Origin: Lachnospiraceae bacterium
Lineage (GTDB): Bacteria; Bacillota; Clostridia; Lachnospirales; Lachnospiraceae
Assembly (NCBI GenBank): GCA_024681595.1
Contig: JAILAN010000017.1
Coordinates: 1 to 34,392, forward strand
Direction: 5' to 3'
DNA length: 34,392 nucleotides
Notes under the pieces: generated by a model
What the model saw: only the letters and a program-made list of their open reading frames with translations
Told to the model about the DNA's origin: nothing
Databases searched by the model: none
Shown: in pieces, positions 23,439-30,981 of the stretch
How the letters are laid out: every line of letters starts with the position of its first letter
Position numbering within the stretch: the stretch's first letter is position 1
Translations under genes and position numbers: made by a program

Positions 23439-25261
23439 TGTATCAGATCAATCTTGGCTCAAAAATCTTATATTATCCGGCAAATGCGGATTCCACGATA
23501 TATGACACGGAACACATAGAAGATGTTGGCCAGGCCGGAGAATTCCGGTTCAAGGTTCCGCCGACGAATCCTCTATATGGTGAATTGACAAAGGGAGCAC
23601 TGGTCACGATCCTTCGCGACAACAAAGAATTCTGGCGCGGAGAAATAAAGGAAGTGAATACAGATTTTGCAAAAGTAGCAAACATCTACTGCTTGGAGGA
23701 TATCTCATGGCTTGGTGATGAATTCATGACTCCGGCACTCATAACGGATGAAAGCTATTCTCAGAGGTTCCAGGCGGCAATCAATGCCTACAACCTGAAC
23801 CGACCTGCAGACAGACAGTTTCTACCCGGATACATAACAAACGTCGGGGCAAGCGATATCTGTAACTGGCAGACAGAGTATGAATGGTCAATCCTTGATG
23901 ATCTGCGAAATTGCATTTGCAAAGACAACGGTTATATCAAAGTCCGGAGGGTGACTTCGGGCAACACTGTTACTCGATATATAGACATTGTTCGTCTTGA
24001 GGATTACGGCTCGACAGCAAGTCAGCCTATCGAATACGGTTACAACCTTCTTGATTACGTCAAAGAAGCCGATTACGGGAACCTCACGAACGTACTAACA
24101 CCCTACGGCGACGAGCTTGAGGCGGAAATATACGAAGGATACAATCAAAGACTTCAGGGAACAACCATCGAAGATCTTGATTCAATCGCGGTATATGGCC
24201 GGAAGGCAAAAGCAGTTGTTTTTGATAACGTTGACAACCTGAATCAGCTGAACGGACTTGCGCAGAGTTATCTTACAAGATATTCACAGCCTCAACTCAC
24301 GATGGAAGTAAAAGCTGTTGATCTGGCCCCGGTCGATAACGTCGTAGAGTTCAAGATCGGCGACTCGGTCCGGATCATAGCAAAGCCCTTCGCAGTCGAT
24401 CAGCGGTTATATCTCACACATATTGTAAGAGACATTCAGAACATCGACAAAAACACGATCACACTGAGCGGCCATGTTACAAGCGGCCGGACATTAACAA
24501 GCCAGGTCATTGATGCAACAAACGCGATCGATGACGTACCGAGCAAGTCGGCAATCCTTGAAGCAGCCAAAAAGAATGCTCTGGCCATGCTTCTTGATGA
24601 GACCCAGGGCGGTCATGTCGTTTATGAGTATCACGAAACGGAAGGCAAGGCCGACTATATCGAAGCAATAAACATAGTAGATCAGCCGACTATCGACGCA
24701 TCCCTGAAAAGATGGAGATGGGGCCAGAACGGACTCGGATACATGGAGCGGGCAAGCACAACAGATCCCTGGCCGACAGGATCCAACATCAAGGCAGCCA
24801 TGACAGCAGATGGAAGCATAGTAGCTGATCGGATAGATACAGGCATCCTCACAGCTTCGATTATTAAAGCAGGCATCCTGTCTGATCTTGCCGGTAAGTT
24901 CAGCTTAAACATGACAACAGGCGATCTCATCATGAACAGCGGAACCTTTAAAGGGGCGCTGTCAGGTGCAACCGGATCATTCGCAGGATCATTAAGCGCG
25001 GCATCGGGAACGTTCAAGGGTCAGCTTGTGGCTGCAACAGGAACCATCACGGATGGGGAAGGAACGTTGTCGCTCGAAAGTGGAAGCCTTCACATGAGAG
25101 GTTCAAGCCCGGGAATATTTGCAAACAAATCAGGGTCAGAAGACTATTCATGTTGGGGATCCACTAATTCAGCAGCTAGAGCAAGTGGAACTTATATAGA
25201 AGTTCCTACGATTAAAATACTTCAAGCGACTCAATATGCCATAGATCACGGATGGATATAG
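23438..25261 (+). CDS. Tail-associated (Tal / prophage endopeptidase-tail) protein
   Basis: 607 residues. N-terminal 380 residues fit the gp44/Tal-like hub fold (VGQAGEFRFKVPPTNPLY, LVTILRDNKEFWRGEI, LVRYSQPQLTMEVKAVDL-like). No peptidase motif is obvious. The C-terminal part has repeated small-residue segments (GTFKGALSGATGSFAGSL, GTFKGQLVAATG), which suggest a beta-helical or trimeric stalk. It sits at the tail tip and is probably involved in receptor contact or wall penetration. Confidence 0.8.
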   Translation: MYQINLGSKILYYPANADSTIYDTEHIEDVGQAGEFRFKVPPTNPLYGELTKGALVTILRDNKEFWRGEIKEVNTDFAKVANIYCLEDISWLGDEFMTPALITDESYSQRFQAAINAYNLNRPADRQFLPGYITNVGASDICNWQTEYEWSILDDLRNCICKDNGYIKVRRVTSGNTVTRYIDIVRLEDYGSTASQPIEYGYNLLDYVKEADYGNLTNVLTPYGDELEAEIYEGYNQRLQGTTIEDLDSIAVYGRKAKAVVFDNVDNLNQLNGLAQSYLTRYSQPQLTMEVKAVDLAPVDNVVEFKIGDSVRIIAKPFAVDQRLYLTHIVRDIQNIDKNTITLSGHVTSGRTLTSQVIDATNAIDDVPSKSAILEAAKKNALAMLLDETQGGHVVYEYHETEGKADYIEAINIVDQPTIDASLKRWRWGQNGLGYMERASTTDPWPTGSNIKAAMTADGSIVADRIDTGILTASIIKAGILSDLAGKFSLNMTTGDLIMNSGTFKGALSGATGSFAGSLSAASGTFKGQLVAATGTITDGEGTLSLESGSLHMRGSSPGIFANKSGSEDYSCWGSTNSAARASGTYIEVPTIKILQATQYAIDHGWI

Positions 25262-25274
25262 GAAAGGAGAGGCA

Positions 25275-26459
25275 ATGGCTGATATATCACAAGATTTACT
25301 CAAGATATTGCAGGCAGTATACGGCGAAGAAGTCAGGGGCGCTATATATCACGCTTTGGACTTAATGAACCAGGTTACTGAGGCGGTTTTTGTAACAGGC
25401 ACAGAGGTTACAAGCTCATCGTCATCAAGTGAGGGATATTTCCCGGACACGACAGTCTATCTGAATTTAGACACTTTCGAACTGTGGAAATGTGTTGGAG
25501 TTGATACCTGGCAAAGTTTAGGCGTACTGAAGGGACCTAAAGGCGACGACGGCGCTGATGGAACCACATGGTATCATGGCACAACGATCAGCGGAGGCGC
25601 TGTTCTTCCTACCGTTTATCCTTCGTCAGGAATTGCTGATGCAAATGCAGGTGATTTTTATCTGAATTATCAAGACGGACCATCAAACACTGATGGATAT
25701 GTTTATATGTGTATAACTGGCGGAGATGCGAATCACGCCACATGGTCATACAAGATGTCCTTGTCTGGTGGCGGAGGAGCGATAGTTCTTAATGATCTGA
25801 ACGATGTATCAATAGATGCCGAAACATTGGAAACCGGACAGCTTCTCGAATATGATGCTGTTGAGGGTGTTTTCAAGAATGTGTCAGACAAAACCTTTGT
25901 TAGATATGGTGGTTCAATTAATTTTGCTGATCTTGTAACGTATGCAAGTACATACTTGGCGGCAGGATATGAAGACACATTCTTTCTTTTAAGGACCGGA
26001 GGCACGATAGGAACCGGCGAAGCTGCTCAGTATTGGACATCGAACTTTCGTGATGGCGACGAGATCCCGGCAGATGCTCATATAGCAGTTATCAACATCA
26101 ACAGGGGGACAATGAACCCGCCTGTTTACAGATACGATGATTTTGGCGGCTTCGTTGACATATCAGGCAAAGCCGACAAATCCGAGCTTGCTTTAAAGGC
26201 CGACAAAACCGAGCTTGACGATTGGATTGAAACAACGCCGCCGACGCAGGTATCAAACGGTTCGTTCACGTTCAACGATGTTAATGACACGAACAATGAT
26301 GGATATATGCCATGGATCGGGGTTTCAGCGTCAACCGTAAATAAGAACCCATCAGCGCAAATCACAGCCATTAGCGGCACGGGTACGTCAAATATGAGCG
26401 TAACATATAGTACGGATGCAGACGAAGGCGCAGTTGTTAAGTTGAGAAGATTAAAGTAA
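25275..26459 (+). CDS. Tail fibre / receptor-binding protein with short collagen-like motif
   Basis: 394 residues; AAAGGAG precedes ATG 25275. A helical N-terminus (about 1-40) is followed by a beta-rich segment, a short GPKGDDGADG collagen-like motif (near 90-99), several beta-rich segments (GDFYLNYQDG, ANHATWSYKMSLSGGGGA), a helical KADKSELALKADKTEL trimer-like zipper near 300, and a small-residue-rich end. This is the typical make-up of a trimeric fibre. The receptor cannot be inferred. Confidence 0.7.
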   Translation: MADISQDLLKILQAVYGEEVRGAIYHALDLMNQVTEAVFVTGTEVTSSSSSSEGYFPDTTVYLNLDTFELWKCVGVDTWQSLGVLKGPKGDDGADGTTWYHGTTISGGAVLPTVYPSSGIADANAGDFYLNYQDGPSNTDGYVYMCITGGDANHATWSYKMSLSGGGGAIVLNDLNDVSIDAETLETGQLLEYDAVEGVFKNVSDKTFVRYGGSINFADLVTYASTYLAAGYEDTFFLLRTGGTIGTGEAAQYWTSNFRDGDEIPADAHIAVININRGTMNPPVYRYDDFGGFVDISGKADKSELALKADKTELDDWIETTPPTQVSNGSFTFNDVNDTNNDGYMPWIGVSASTVNKNPSAQITAISGTGTSNMSVTYSTDADEGAVVKLRRLK

Positions 26460-26474
26460 AGGAGAAAAGAAAAA

Positions 26475-26720
26475 ATGATTTATGCAATCGTATTTACGGC
26501 AAAAGCCAAAGAATCAGGAGAATGGGCATCGAGAGTATCAGGCACGAAAGCTGACTTGGGAGAGGCAAAAGCCTTTTATCATTCCGAGTGTGCAAGGCTT
26601 ATCGGCAATGCCGGATTTAGCGAAGCCATGGTTATGCTTATCGACAGTTATGGCAATAGGGTAAGCTTTGATCATTATGCAGAGCCTACACCCAAACCCG
26701 AACCGAACGAAGGCGAATAA
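26475..26720 (+). CDS. Small tail-region protein, unknown
   Basis: 81 residues; AAAGGAG before ATG 26475. It is a compact alpha/beta protein (AIVFTAKAKESGEW, EAKAFYHSECARLIGN) with a proline-rich, acidic end (EPTPKPEPNEGE). It lies between two fibre-like genes and could be a fibre chaperone or a baseplate accessory, though neither is shown by sequence. Confidence 0.55.
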   Translation: MIYAIVFTAKAKESGEWASRVSGTKADLGEAKAFYHSECARLIGNAGFSEAMVMLIDSYGNRVSFDHYAEPTPKPEPNEGE

Positions 26721-26730
26721 TTAAGTTAAT

Positions 26731-26810
26731 AAGGCGAGCCAAGGGGCAATCACAAAACGTCACAATAACCCTTGTATCAGTTACCCTTTTCTCACGCCTT
26801 GGCTTGCCTT
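26731..26810 (+). terminator. Long-armed inverted repeat, possible terminator
   Basis: AAGGCGAGCCAAGG (26731-26744) pairs with CCTTGGCTTGCCTT (26797-26810) over 14 bp (one G-T) around a 52-base loop, followed by TGTTTATTTTG. The loop is unusually long for an intrinsic terminator, so it may instead be a structured RNA or a recombination boundary. The inner loop holds ACCCTT twice. Confidence 0.45.
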
Positions 26811-26866
26811 TGTTTATTTTGTTTATTCCATGTAACGGATTACGACATAAAGAGAGGCAGAAAAAA

Positions 26867-27274
26867 ATGGCATTTGTTCTTGCTCAAAATGGCGGTGGTG
26901 GTAGCCATGTAAAAGTTAATTACGGATTTTTTGATGTCGCGCAAGTTGGTGGGGCGCAATATGTCAATTTTACAAATGGTACTGGCGATACTGATTTTAA
27001 ACCTAGTCGCATAGTAGTATATAGAGTTGAAGCGAATAGCGGTGATACATCTATGAGGACTAACAGTTTAATATTAGTATGGGATAAAAACGTATACTTG
27101 TTTAATAAACAATATAGATTTTTAGTCGGATCATCTACGACAACGGGTATTTTTGATATGCCAAACAACGCCAACAATCTCACAATCGGAGATGTAGCGG
27201 AAGGTGGTTTTTATTTCAGAGGTGCGGCATCATCTTCAGGATACGGAAGATTTCATTATATAGCGGTCGAATAA
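26867..27274 (+). CDS. Second fibre-tip or adhesin-like protein
   Basis: 135 residues; AGAGAGG precedes ATG 26867. Starts MAFVLAQNGGGGSHVKV, then a beta-rich body (NYGFFDVAQVGGAQYVNFTNG, DKNVYLFNKQYRFLVGSS) and an aromatic C-terminus (GGFYFRGAASSSGYGRFHYIAVE as separate strands). Glycine-rich start and size fit a tail-tip or head-decoration adhesin. The sequence is more A+T-rich than neighbouring genes, and hairpins bracket it on both sides, suggesting a cassette. Confidence 0.5.
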   Translation: MAFVLAQNGGGGSHVKVNYGFFDVAQVGGAQYVNFTNGTGDTDFKPSRIVVYRVEANSGDTSMRTNSLILVWDKNVYLFNKQYRFLVGSSTTTGIFDMPNNANNLTIGDVAEGGFYFRGAASSSGYGRFHYIAVE

Positions 27275-27304
27275 TGCCGCAAACTTTAACAATTACGCAA
27301 ATTC

Positions 27305-27329
27305 AAAGCATCCTCCGGGATGCTTTTTT
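27305..27329 (+). terminator. Rho-independent terminator
   Basis: AAAGCATCC (27305-27313), loop TCCG, GGATGCTTT (27318-27326) followed by TTT. A textbook intrinsic terminator between the fibre gene and the lysis genes. Confidence 0.8.
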
Positions 27330-27343
27330 GACGGGAGAAACAG

Positions 27344-27640
27344 ATGGATTCAGCAATTATATGTGCGCTCATATCGGGTGCGGTAACACTTATCGGAAGC
27401 TTGACAACTTGGCGAATCACAGCCAAAAAGGATCAGGACGAGACCAGAAAACAGTTGAAAGCGGAAATTGACAGCCTGAAAGAAGATGTAACAGGAATCA
27501 ATGCAACATTCCAACAGCATATAGCAGTTATTGACGTAAAGATTGACACGTTATCGGACCGGGTGGAAAAGCACAATAATGTTATTGAACGTACATATAA
27601 GCTTGAACAGGCTGTTACAGACATCTTAAAAGACAGATGA
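27344..27640 (+). CDS. XhlA-like lysis accessory protein
   Basis: 98 residues; GGGAG precedes ATG 27344. Residues 4-22 are a hydrophobic helix (AIICALISGAVTLIGSLTTW); the rest is a long coiled-coil with heptads (IDSLKEDVTGINATFQQHI, DTLSDRVEKHNNVIERTY). This layout matches hemolysin XhlA-type proteins that accompany holins, though XhlA often has its membrane helix at the other end. It directly precedes the holin. Confidence 0.55.
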   Translation: MDSAIICALISGAVTLIGSLTTWRITAKKDQDETRKQLKAEIDSLKEDVTGINATFQQHIAVIDVKIDTLSDRVEKHNNVIERTYKLEQAVTDILKDR

Positions 27641-27653
27641 AGGGAGAATTGAT

Positions 27654-27866
27654 ATGAAGAAGATACTTCCAAACAAAGTTTATGACATTCTTAAATGGAT
27701 CCTGACTGTTGCGGTCGCTCCGACTATCGCTCTGATAAGCGGACTCGGTGCGCTTTATGGCTTCGATACGTTCAAGATCGTGGAAACCATTTCACTTGTG
27801 GCCACATTCTTTGGAGCTATCTTTGGAATATCCGTATATCAGTACAGTAAAGGAGCATCAAAATGA
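27654..27866 (+). CDS. Holin, Dp-1 type
   Basis: 70 residues; AGGGAG precedes ATG 27654. Two hydrophobic helices (residues 13-35 and 44-62) follow a basic N-terminus (MKKILPNKVYDILKW). The class is that of short two-helix holins of Gram-positive phages. It makes the membrane lesion that releases the endolysin. A remnant of a near-identical gene lies at 29524-29631. Confidence 0.82.
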   Translation: MKKILPNKVYDILKWILTVAVAPTIALISGLGALYGFDTFKIVETISLVATFFGAIFGISVYQYSKGASK

Positions 27867-28576
27867 CAAAGACTGAATACATTCGAAAGATGTATGCGAT
27901 CCTGGTTCCTATGTGCGCGAAGCACGGATATCATAATGTCGCTGCTGGCATGATCGCGCAGTCGATACAGGAAGGATGGAACAGTGAACTCGCCCGGAAA
28001 TACTTCAATTATTGGGGAATGAAAGGCGAGAGCAAAGACTGGAAAGGTCCGAAGGTGGCTATGGACAACAAAGCCAAGACTGATCCGGCGGTCTATCGCG
28101 TATACTATTCGATGGAGCAGGGTTGTGAAGGATATTTTCAATTCCTGGCATATCCCAGATATAAGCCCTTGAAGAACTGTACAACCGATATTGATTATCT
28201 GAGCAAGATCGGCCCCTGCGGATGGAACAGCAACGTCGGATACGGTGATAGATGTATAAAGCATCTAAAAGATGTTTACGCCGCATTAGGAAGCGCCGCT
28301 TCGTCATCTGCTCAGCTGTGGGAAATCGGAAAGACCTACACGACACAGCAGGATCTGAACGTCCGCAAAGAGCCGAACGGGGAGATCGTACCTTATTATG
28401 AACTGACAGAAGATGCGAAAAAGCATTCCTTTGTGTCCACAAGTGGCAATACGGTCCTGAAGCGTGGCACGAGAGTCACGATCAAGGACATTCAGAACAC
28501 GGAGACTTGCATCTGGCTAAAGATCCCTTCCGGGTGGATCTGCGGTAAGAACAGCAGGAACGTCTTCGTTTTATAA
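27863..28576 (+). CDS. Endolysin: glucosaminidase plus SH3-like domain
   Basis: 237 residues; AAAGGAG precedes ATG 27863, which overlaps the holin stop. The N-terminal domain (1-145) is of GH73 glucosaminidase type: AAGMIAQSIQEGWNSELA carries the probable catalytic E37, followed by YFNYWGMKG. A linker with SSS leads to a C-terminal SH3-like domain (155-237: QQDLNVRKEPNGE, LKRGTRVTIKDI, WLKIPSGWICGK) for wall binding. No signal peptide, so export depends on the holin. Confidence 0.87.
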   Translation: MTKTEYIRKMYAILVPMCAKHGYHNVAAGMIAQSIQEGWNSELARKYFNYWGMKGESKDWKGPKVAMDNKAKTDPAVYRVYYSMEQGCEGYFQFLAYPRYKPLKNCTTDIDYLSKIGPCGWNSNVGYGDRCIKHLKDVYAALGSAASSSAQLWEIGKTYTTQQDLNVRKEPNGEIVPYYELTEDAKKHSFVSTSGNTVLKRGTRVTIKDIQNTETCIWLKIPSGWICGKNSRNVFVL

Positions 28577-28607
28577 CGCTTTCCCTTATTATATCTTCAT
28601 TTATATG

Positions 28608-28643
28608 GAGCCTGTTTCGGGTAATACCGGCAGGCTCTTTTTT
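28608..28643 (+). terminator. Terminator after the lysis genes
   Basis: GAGCCTG (28608-28614) pairs with CAGGCTC (28631-28637), with an inner CGG/CCG pair, followed by six T. It closes the late operon. Confidence 0.85.
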
Positions 28644-28664
28644 AATTGTTTTATCAAAATAACG

Positions 28665-28693
28665 TTGACAAATGCGCATAATATGCGTATAAT
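28665..28693 (+). promoter_or_regulatory. hicAB promoter with embedded operator
   Basis: TTGACA (28665-28670), 17 bases, then TATAAT (28688-28693): both hexamers match the sigma70-type consensus perfectly. The spacer contains TGCGCATAATATGCGTA, an 8-1-8 inverted repeat with one mismatch, placed where HicB-family antitoxins bind to autoregulate. Confidence 0.85.
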
Positions 28694-28718
28694 AATAATC
28701 AGAAAGGAGGTATTGCTT

Positions 28719-28892
28719 TTGAAAAGAAGAGACTTAATAGATTCTCTCACAAGTAACGGATACGAGCTCTATCGCCACGGTAGCAACCACGACATCTATC
28801 GAAAAGGAAAGAAACAGATAGCGGTACCAAGGCACAAGGAAATTGTTGAAGATACAGCAAGAGGAATACTAAAAGAAGCGGGGCATAAATAA
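28719..28892 (+). CDS. hicA: HicA mRNA-interferase toxin
   Basis: 57 residues, normal for HicA. I chose TTG 28719 because AAAGGAGG at 28703-28710 is 8 bases upstream; TTG 28713 would be too close. GSNHDIYRKG contains the catalytic histidine (H24), and IAVPRHKEIVEDTARGILKEAG is the usual C-terminal part. HicA cleaves mRNA and tmRNA in a dsRBD-like fold and is held by HicB. It is transcribed from its own promoter in the prophage. Confidence 0.92.
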   Translation: MKRRDLIDSLTSNGYELYRHGSNHDIYRKGKKQIAVPRHKEIVEDTARGILKEAGHK

Positions 28893-28903
28893 GCCCCTGC
28901 TTC
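28875..28903 (+). promoter_or_regulatory. Hairpin over the hicA stop with alternative partner
   Basis: GAAGCGGGGC (28875-28884) pairs with GCCCCTGCTTC (28893-28903) with one bulged T; the loop contains the hicA stop codon. CTGCTTC (28897-28903) can instead pair with GAAGCAG (28941-28947) just upstream of the hicB ribosome binding site. No T-tract follows, so it is not a plain terminator. Confidence 0.5.
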
Positions 28904-28969
28904 AAAAACTCTTCAAAGCATTACTCTTCTTTACAAAGGGGAAGCAGAGGAAACGAAAGGAGAACAGAG

Positions 28970-29362
28970 GTGTCAGAAAGGGTAGCCTATCCAATTTTTG
29001 TGAAACGAACAAAGGAAAACTGGTACGCGGTAACAATACCGGACTTTGGAGATCATACGCAGGGCAAGGATTTAGCCGAAGCATTATTTATGGCCAGAGA
29101 TGCGATAGGACTCCGGGGAATATGTTTGCAAGACGAAGGAATGGAAGTGCCGGCGCCATTATCATCGAGCTATAAGGCAAAAAAAGGAGAGGAAGAATAC
29201 TGGGTAGATGTCAGTTTTGCAGAATACCGCGCAGAGCATGACAGCAGATCGGTAAGAAAAAATGTAACAATACCATACTATATCAATCAAAAAGCTGAAA
29301 AGATGGGAATAAACTTTTCCAGAGTTCTACAGGAGGCATTGCTGGAAAAAATTAATGCTTGA
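28970..29362 (+). CDS. hicB: HicB antitoxin
   Basis: 130 residues from GTG 28970, with AAAGGAG at 28957-28963. The N-terminal partial RNase H fold (YPIFVKRTKENWYAVTIPDF, then AEALFMARDAIGL) is the HicB toxin-binding domain; the C-terminus (NVTIPYYINQKAEKMGINFSRVLQ read in parts) is a ribbon-helix-helix DNA-binding domain. It neutralises HicA and represses the operon. A 77-base gap from hicA is longer than usual. Confidence 0.92.
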   Translation: MSERVAYPIFVKRTKENWYAVTIPDFGDHTQGKDLAEALFMARDAIGLRGICLQDEGMEVPAPLSSSYKAKKGEEEYWVDVSFAEYRAEHDSRSVRKNVTIPYYINQKAEKMGINFSRVLQEALLEKINA

Positions 29363-29412
29363 CCTGGAGCAAAACGATGATATAATGAATATACTTTTCA
29401 AAAGCATTACTT

Positions 29413-29446
29413 AAACGGGATCGGCTGTCGTGGGCTGGTTCCGTTT
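29413..29446 (+). terminator. Weak terminator after hicB
   Basis: AAACGGGATC (29413-29422) pairs with GGTTCCGTTT (29437-29446) over 10 bp including two G-T pairs, followed by TGAGTTT. The tail is poor, so the call is tentative. Confidence 0.5.
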
Positions 29447-29523
29447 TGAGTTTAAGATAAATCAATGTGCCCCTGCGCGCGCCCTGATTGCGATAAAACC
29501 TATAAATACGGCAAACATGTAAT

Positions 29524-29631
29524 GAATTCGACACATTCAAAATTGTCGAGACTATATCGCTGATTGCTACATTCCTTGGGGCCATCTTCGGGATCTCTGT
29601 ATATCAATACAACAAGGGAGCTGATGAATAA
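29524..29631 (+). pseudogene. 3' remnant of a second holin gene
   Basis: The frame reads EFDTFKIVETISLIATFLG then AIFGISVYQYNKGADE and stop, nearly identical to the last 35 residues of the intact holin (27654), but the DNA differs at many third positions. The first half is missing and a stop lies just upstream. It is therefore a diverged, truncated second copy, not a recent duplication. Confidence 0.85.
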
Positions 29632-29705
29632 TGCCGACAACACAGGATATCATCAAAACTGAATTAGATGAAGTCGGTGTGACAGAACTTGGCGCTATCC
29701 GATAA
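29631..29705 (+). pseudogene. Probable 5' stub of a second endolysin gene
   Basis: ATG 29631 overlaps the holin-remnant stop, exactly as the intact lysin overlaps the intact holin. It encodes 24 residues (MPTTQDIIKTELDEVGVTE then LGAIR and stop). The IxxELxExGVTE pattern resembles the start of NlpC/CHAP-type lysins, different from the intact enzyme. Truncated at the attP boundary. Confidence 0.5.
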
Positions 29706-29727
29706 ATTGCACAGCAACACCCTAGGT

Positions 29728-29748
29728 GTGACACCCAAGGTGACACCC
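29728..29748. repeat. Left-arm repeats GTGACACCC, probable integrase arm sites
   Basis: GTGACACCC occurs at 29728-29736 and again at 29740-29748, 12 bases apart. The related AAGTGGACACCC pair lies on the other side of the att core. Short direct repeats on both arms are the usual binding sites for the N-terminal domain of tyrosine integrases. Confidence 0.55.
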
Positions 29749-29787
29749 TGCCCGCAAATCCGCATAAATACGCTGTTTATTTTATGT

Positions 29788-29829
29788 CTTTTAATCAGGT
29801 TGTCGGGGGTTCGAATCCCCCGTGTCTCA
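29788..29829 (+). other. attP core: 3' half of a tRNA-Lys(UUU) gene
   Basis: CTTTTAA (29788-29794) is an anticodon loop with UUU, then the descending anticodon stem TCAGG, a short variable loop, T-arm GGGGG-TTCGAAT-CCCCC (29805-29821) and the acceptor strand GTGTCTC with discriminator A (29829). No 5' half precedes it. Integration into a host tRNA-Lys gene would restore its 3' end. A terminator hairpin follows, as after a real tRNA gene. Confidence 0.82.
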
Positions 29830-29836
29830 GCACTAG

Positions 29837-29870
29837 AAAAGCCTTGAAAAATCAACGTTTCAAGGCTTTT
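29837..29870. terminator. Bidirectional terminator between attP and int
   Basis: AAAAGCCTTGAAA (29837-29849) pairs perfectly with TTTCAAGGCTTTT (29858-29870) around an 8-base loop; T-rich on the right, A-rich on the left. It can end transcripts from a tRNA gene after integration and from int on the other strand. Confidence 0.8.
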
Positions 29871-29900
29871 TGTTTTTCTTCACATCTGTTTAATTTTTTA

Positions 29901-29950
29901 CATTTTTATACATTTTTATACATTCCAAGTGGACACCCAAGTGGACACCC
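29901..29950. repeat. Right-arm repeats next to int
   Basis: CATTTTTATA is repeated in tandem at 29901-29920, and AAGTGGACACCC at 29927-29938 and 29939-29950. The latter shares GGACACCC/GTGACACCC core with the left-arm pair and reaches the last base of int. These are probable integrase or excisionase arm sites. Confidence 0.55.
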
Positions 29951-30981
29951 TACGAGTTATAATATGCTTCGAGAAGCTCTCCTGCCTTCATTATGTCATC
30001 GATATCGACATGAGTGTATATGTTGGCCGTGATAGATATATTCGCATGGCCCATGAGCCTCTGCGCGGTTCTGATATCAACTTTTGCTTTGCACAGATCC
30101 GTGCAGTAAGTATGACGGAGGCAGTACGGGACAAAATCATCAGCCAGAGGCAGCGGAGGGATGAGAGCGTTCCGGTAGACTTTGCACCCCATTGAGATAT
30201 TCATATCGCGCCTCAGATGAGCGCAGAGGCGGTCATAAGAGCTTTTTGTGTGCTTCCGGCCTTCCCGGTTTGGCGCCACAGGATCAAAGGGCCTCGTGTT
30301 CTTTATAGCCGCATACAGGTCATCAGAGATCGGGACGTATCTGTCGGAATTCTTCGTCTTCGTTCCGCGTATATGCAGCAGGCGCTTCTGATGATCAATA
30401 TCCCGGCCGATAAGGTTGACAGCCTCTTCAGGTCTGCATCCTGCTTTCAAAATGATAAAGAATAACAGATAAGCGGGATCCTTCTCATAACAGGCCAGAA
30501 GATGGGCCCGCTCATGCTCTGTTATACTTCGGCGGCTGCCTTTTACGTTCTCCGGAAGTCTCAATTTTTTGGCCGGGTTAAACGGAATCAGCTGATTATC
30601 AACTGCAGTCTCGAATAAAAAAGACATCTCCTGCCGGAGCTTCTCAACATGAGAGAATGACATCCCGGAGCAGCCGTTCAAGATCTCCTGACACTGGACG
30701 GCCTTCACGGATCCGATCGGACGCGATCCGATCACAGGGCTCACATACTTTTTGTATCGTTTCTTCATGTCATATAAGCCCGTCGTATCTTTTTTATATG
30801 TATCAAAGGCAATATCAGCCCACTGATCCAAAGTAGTGTTTGAATTATAAATGACAATATTCTCTTTAAGATCCCGAAGCTTATTGGCCTTCTTCATGTA
30901 GAGATCTTCAATAGTGTCAGCCCGGACCTTGTAAACCTTCCCCAAGTAAGTGAAAGTGGTAGTGTGTTTATATTTTTTCAT
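29950..30981 (-). CDS. int: Tyrosine-recombinase integrase
   Basis: 343 residues. N-terminal arm-binding part (1-45), SAM-like core-binding domain (about 50-135), catalytic domain from 150. Catalytic set: R183 (AGCRPEEA), K208 or K210 (GTKTKN), R289 in YCLRHTYCTDL, H312 (LMGH), nucleophile Y322 (ANIYTHV). The first His of HxxR is Tyr (Y286), common in clostridial relatives. GGGAGGG precedes the start, which overlaps the upstream gene by ATGA. It lies next to attP. Confidence 0.94.
   Translation of the reverse strand: MKKYKHTTTFTYLGKVYKVRADTIEDLYMKKANKLRDLKENIVIYNSNTTLDQWADIAFDTYKKDTTGLYDMKKRYKKYVSPVIGSRPIGSVKAVQCQEILNGCSGMSFSHVEKLRQEMSFLFETAVDNQLIPFNPAKKLRLPENVKGSRRSITEHERAHLLACYEKDPAYLLFFIILKAGCRPEEAVNLIGRDIDHQKRLLHIRGTKTKNSDRYVPISDDLYAAIKNTRPFDPVAPNREGRKHTKSSYDRLCAHLRRDMNISMGCKVYRNALIPPLPLADDFVPYCLRHTYCTDLCKAKVDIRTAQRLMGHANISITANIYTHVDIDDIMKAGELLEAYYNS

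Noticed and set aside
24964..24972. A fourth copy of the palindrome (GGTGCAACC)
   Set aside because: Only a half site is present within the tail-tip gene repeats, with no inverted partner; chance is sufficient.
26867..27274. Target gene of a diversity-generating retroelement
   Set aside because: There is no reverse transcriptase gene or template repeat in the circle.
29788..29829. An intact tRNA gene
   Set aside because: Only the anticodon loop onward is present; there is no D-arm or 5' acceptor strand, and the position beside int makes it an attP core.
29901..29950. A small CRISPR array
   Set aside because: Only two tandem copies each of two short motifs are present, with no spacers and no cas genes; the location at attP explains them better.
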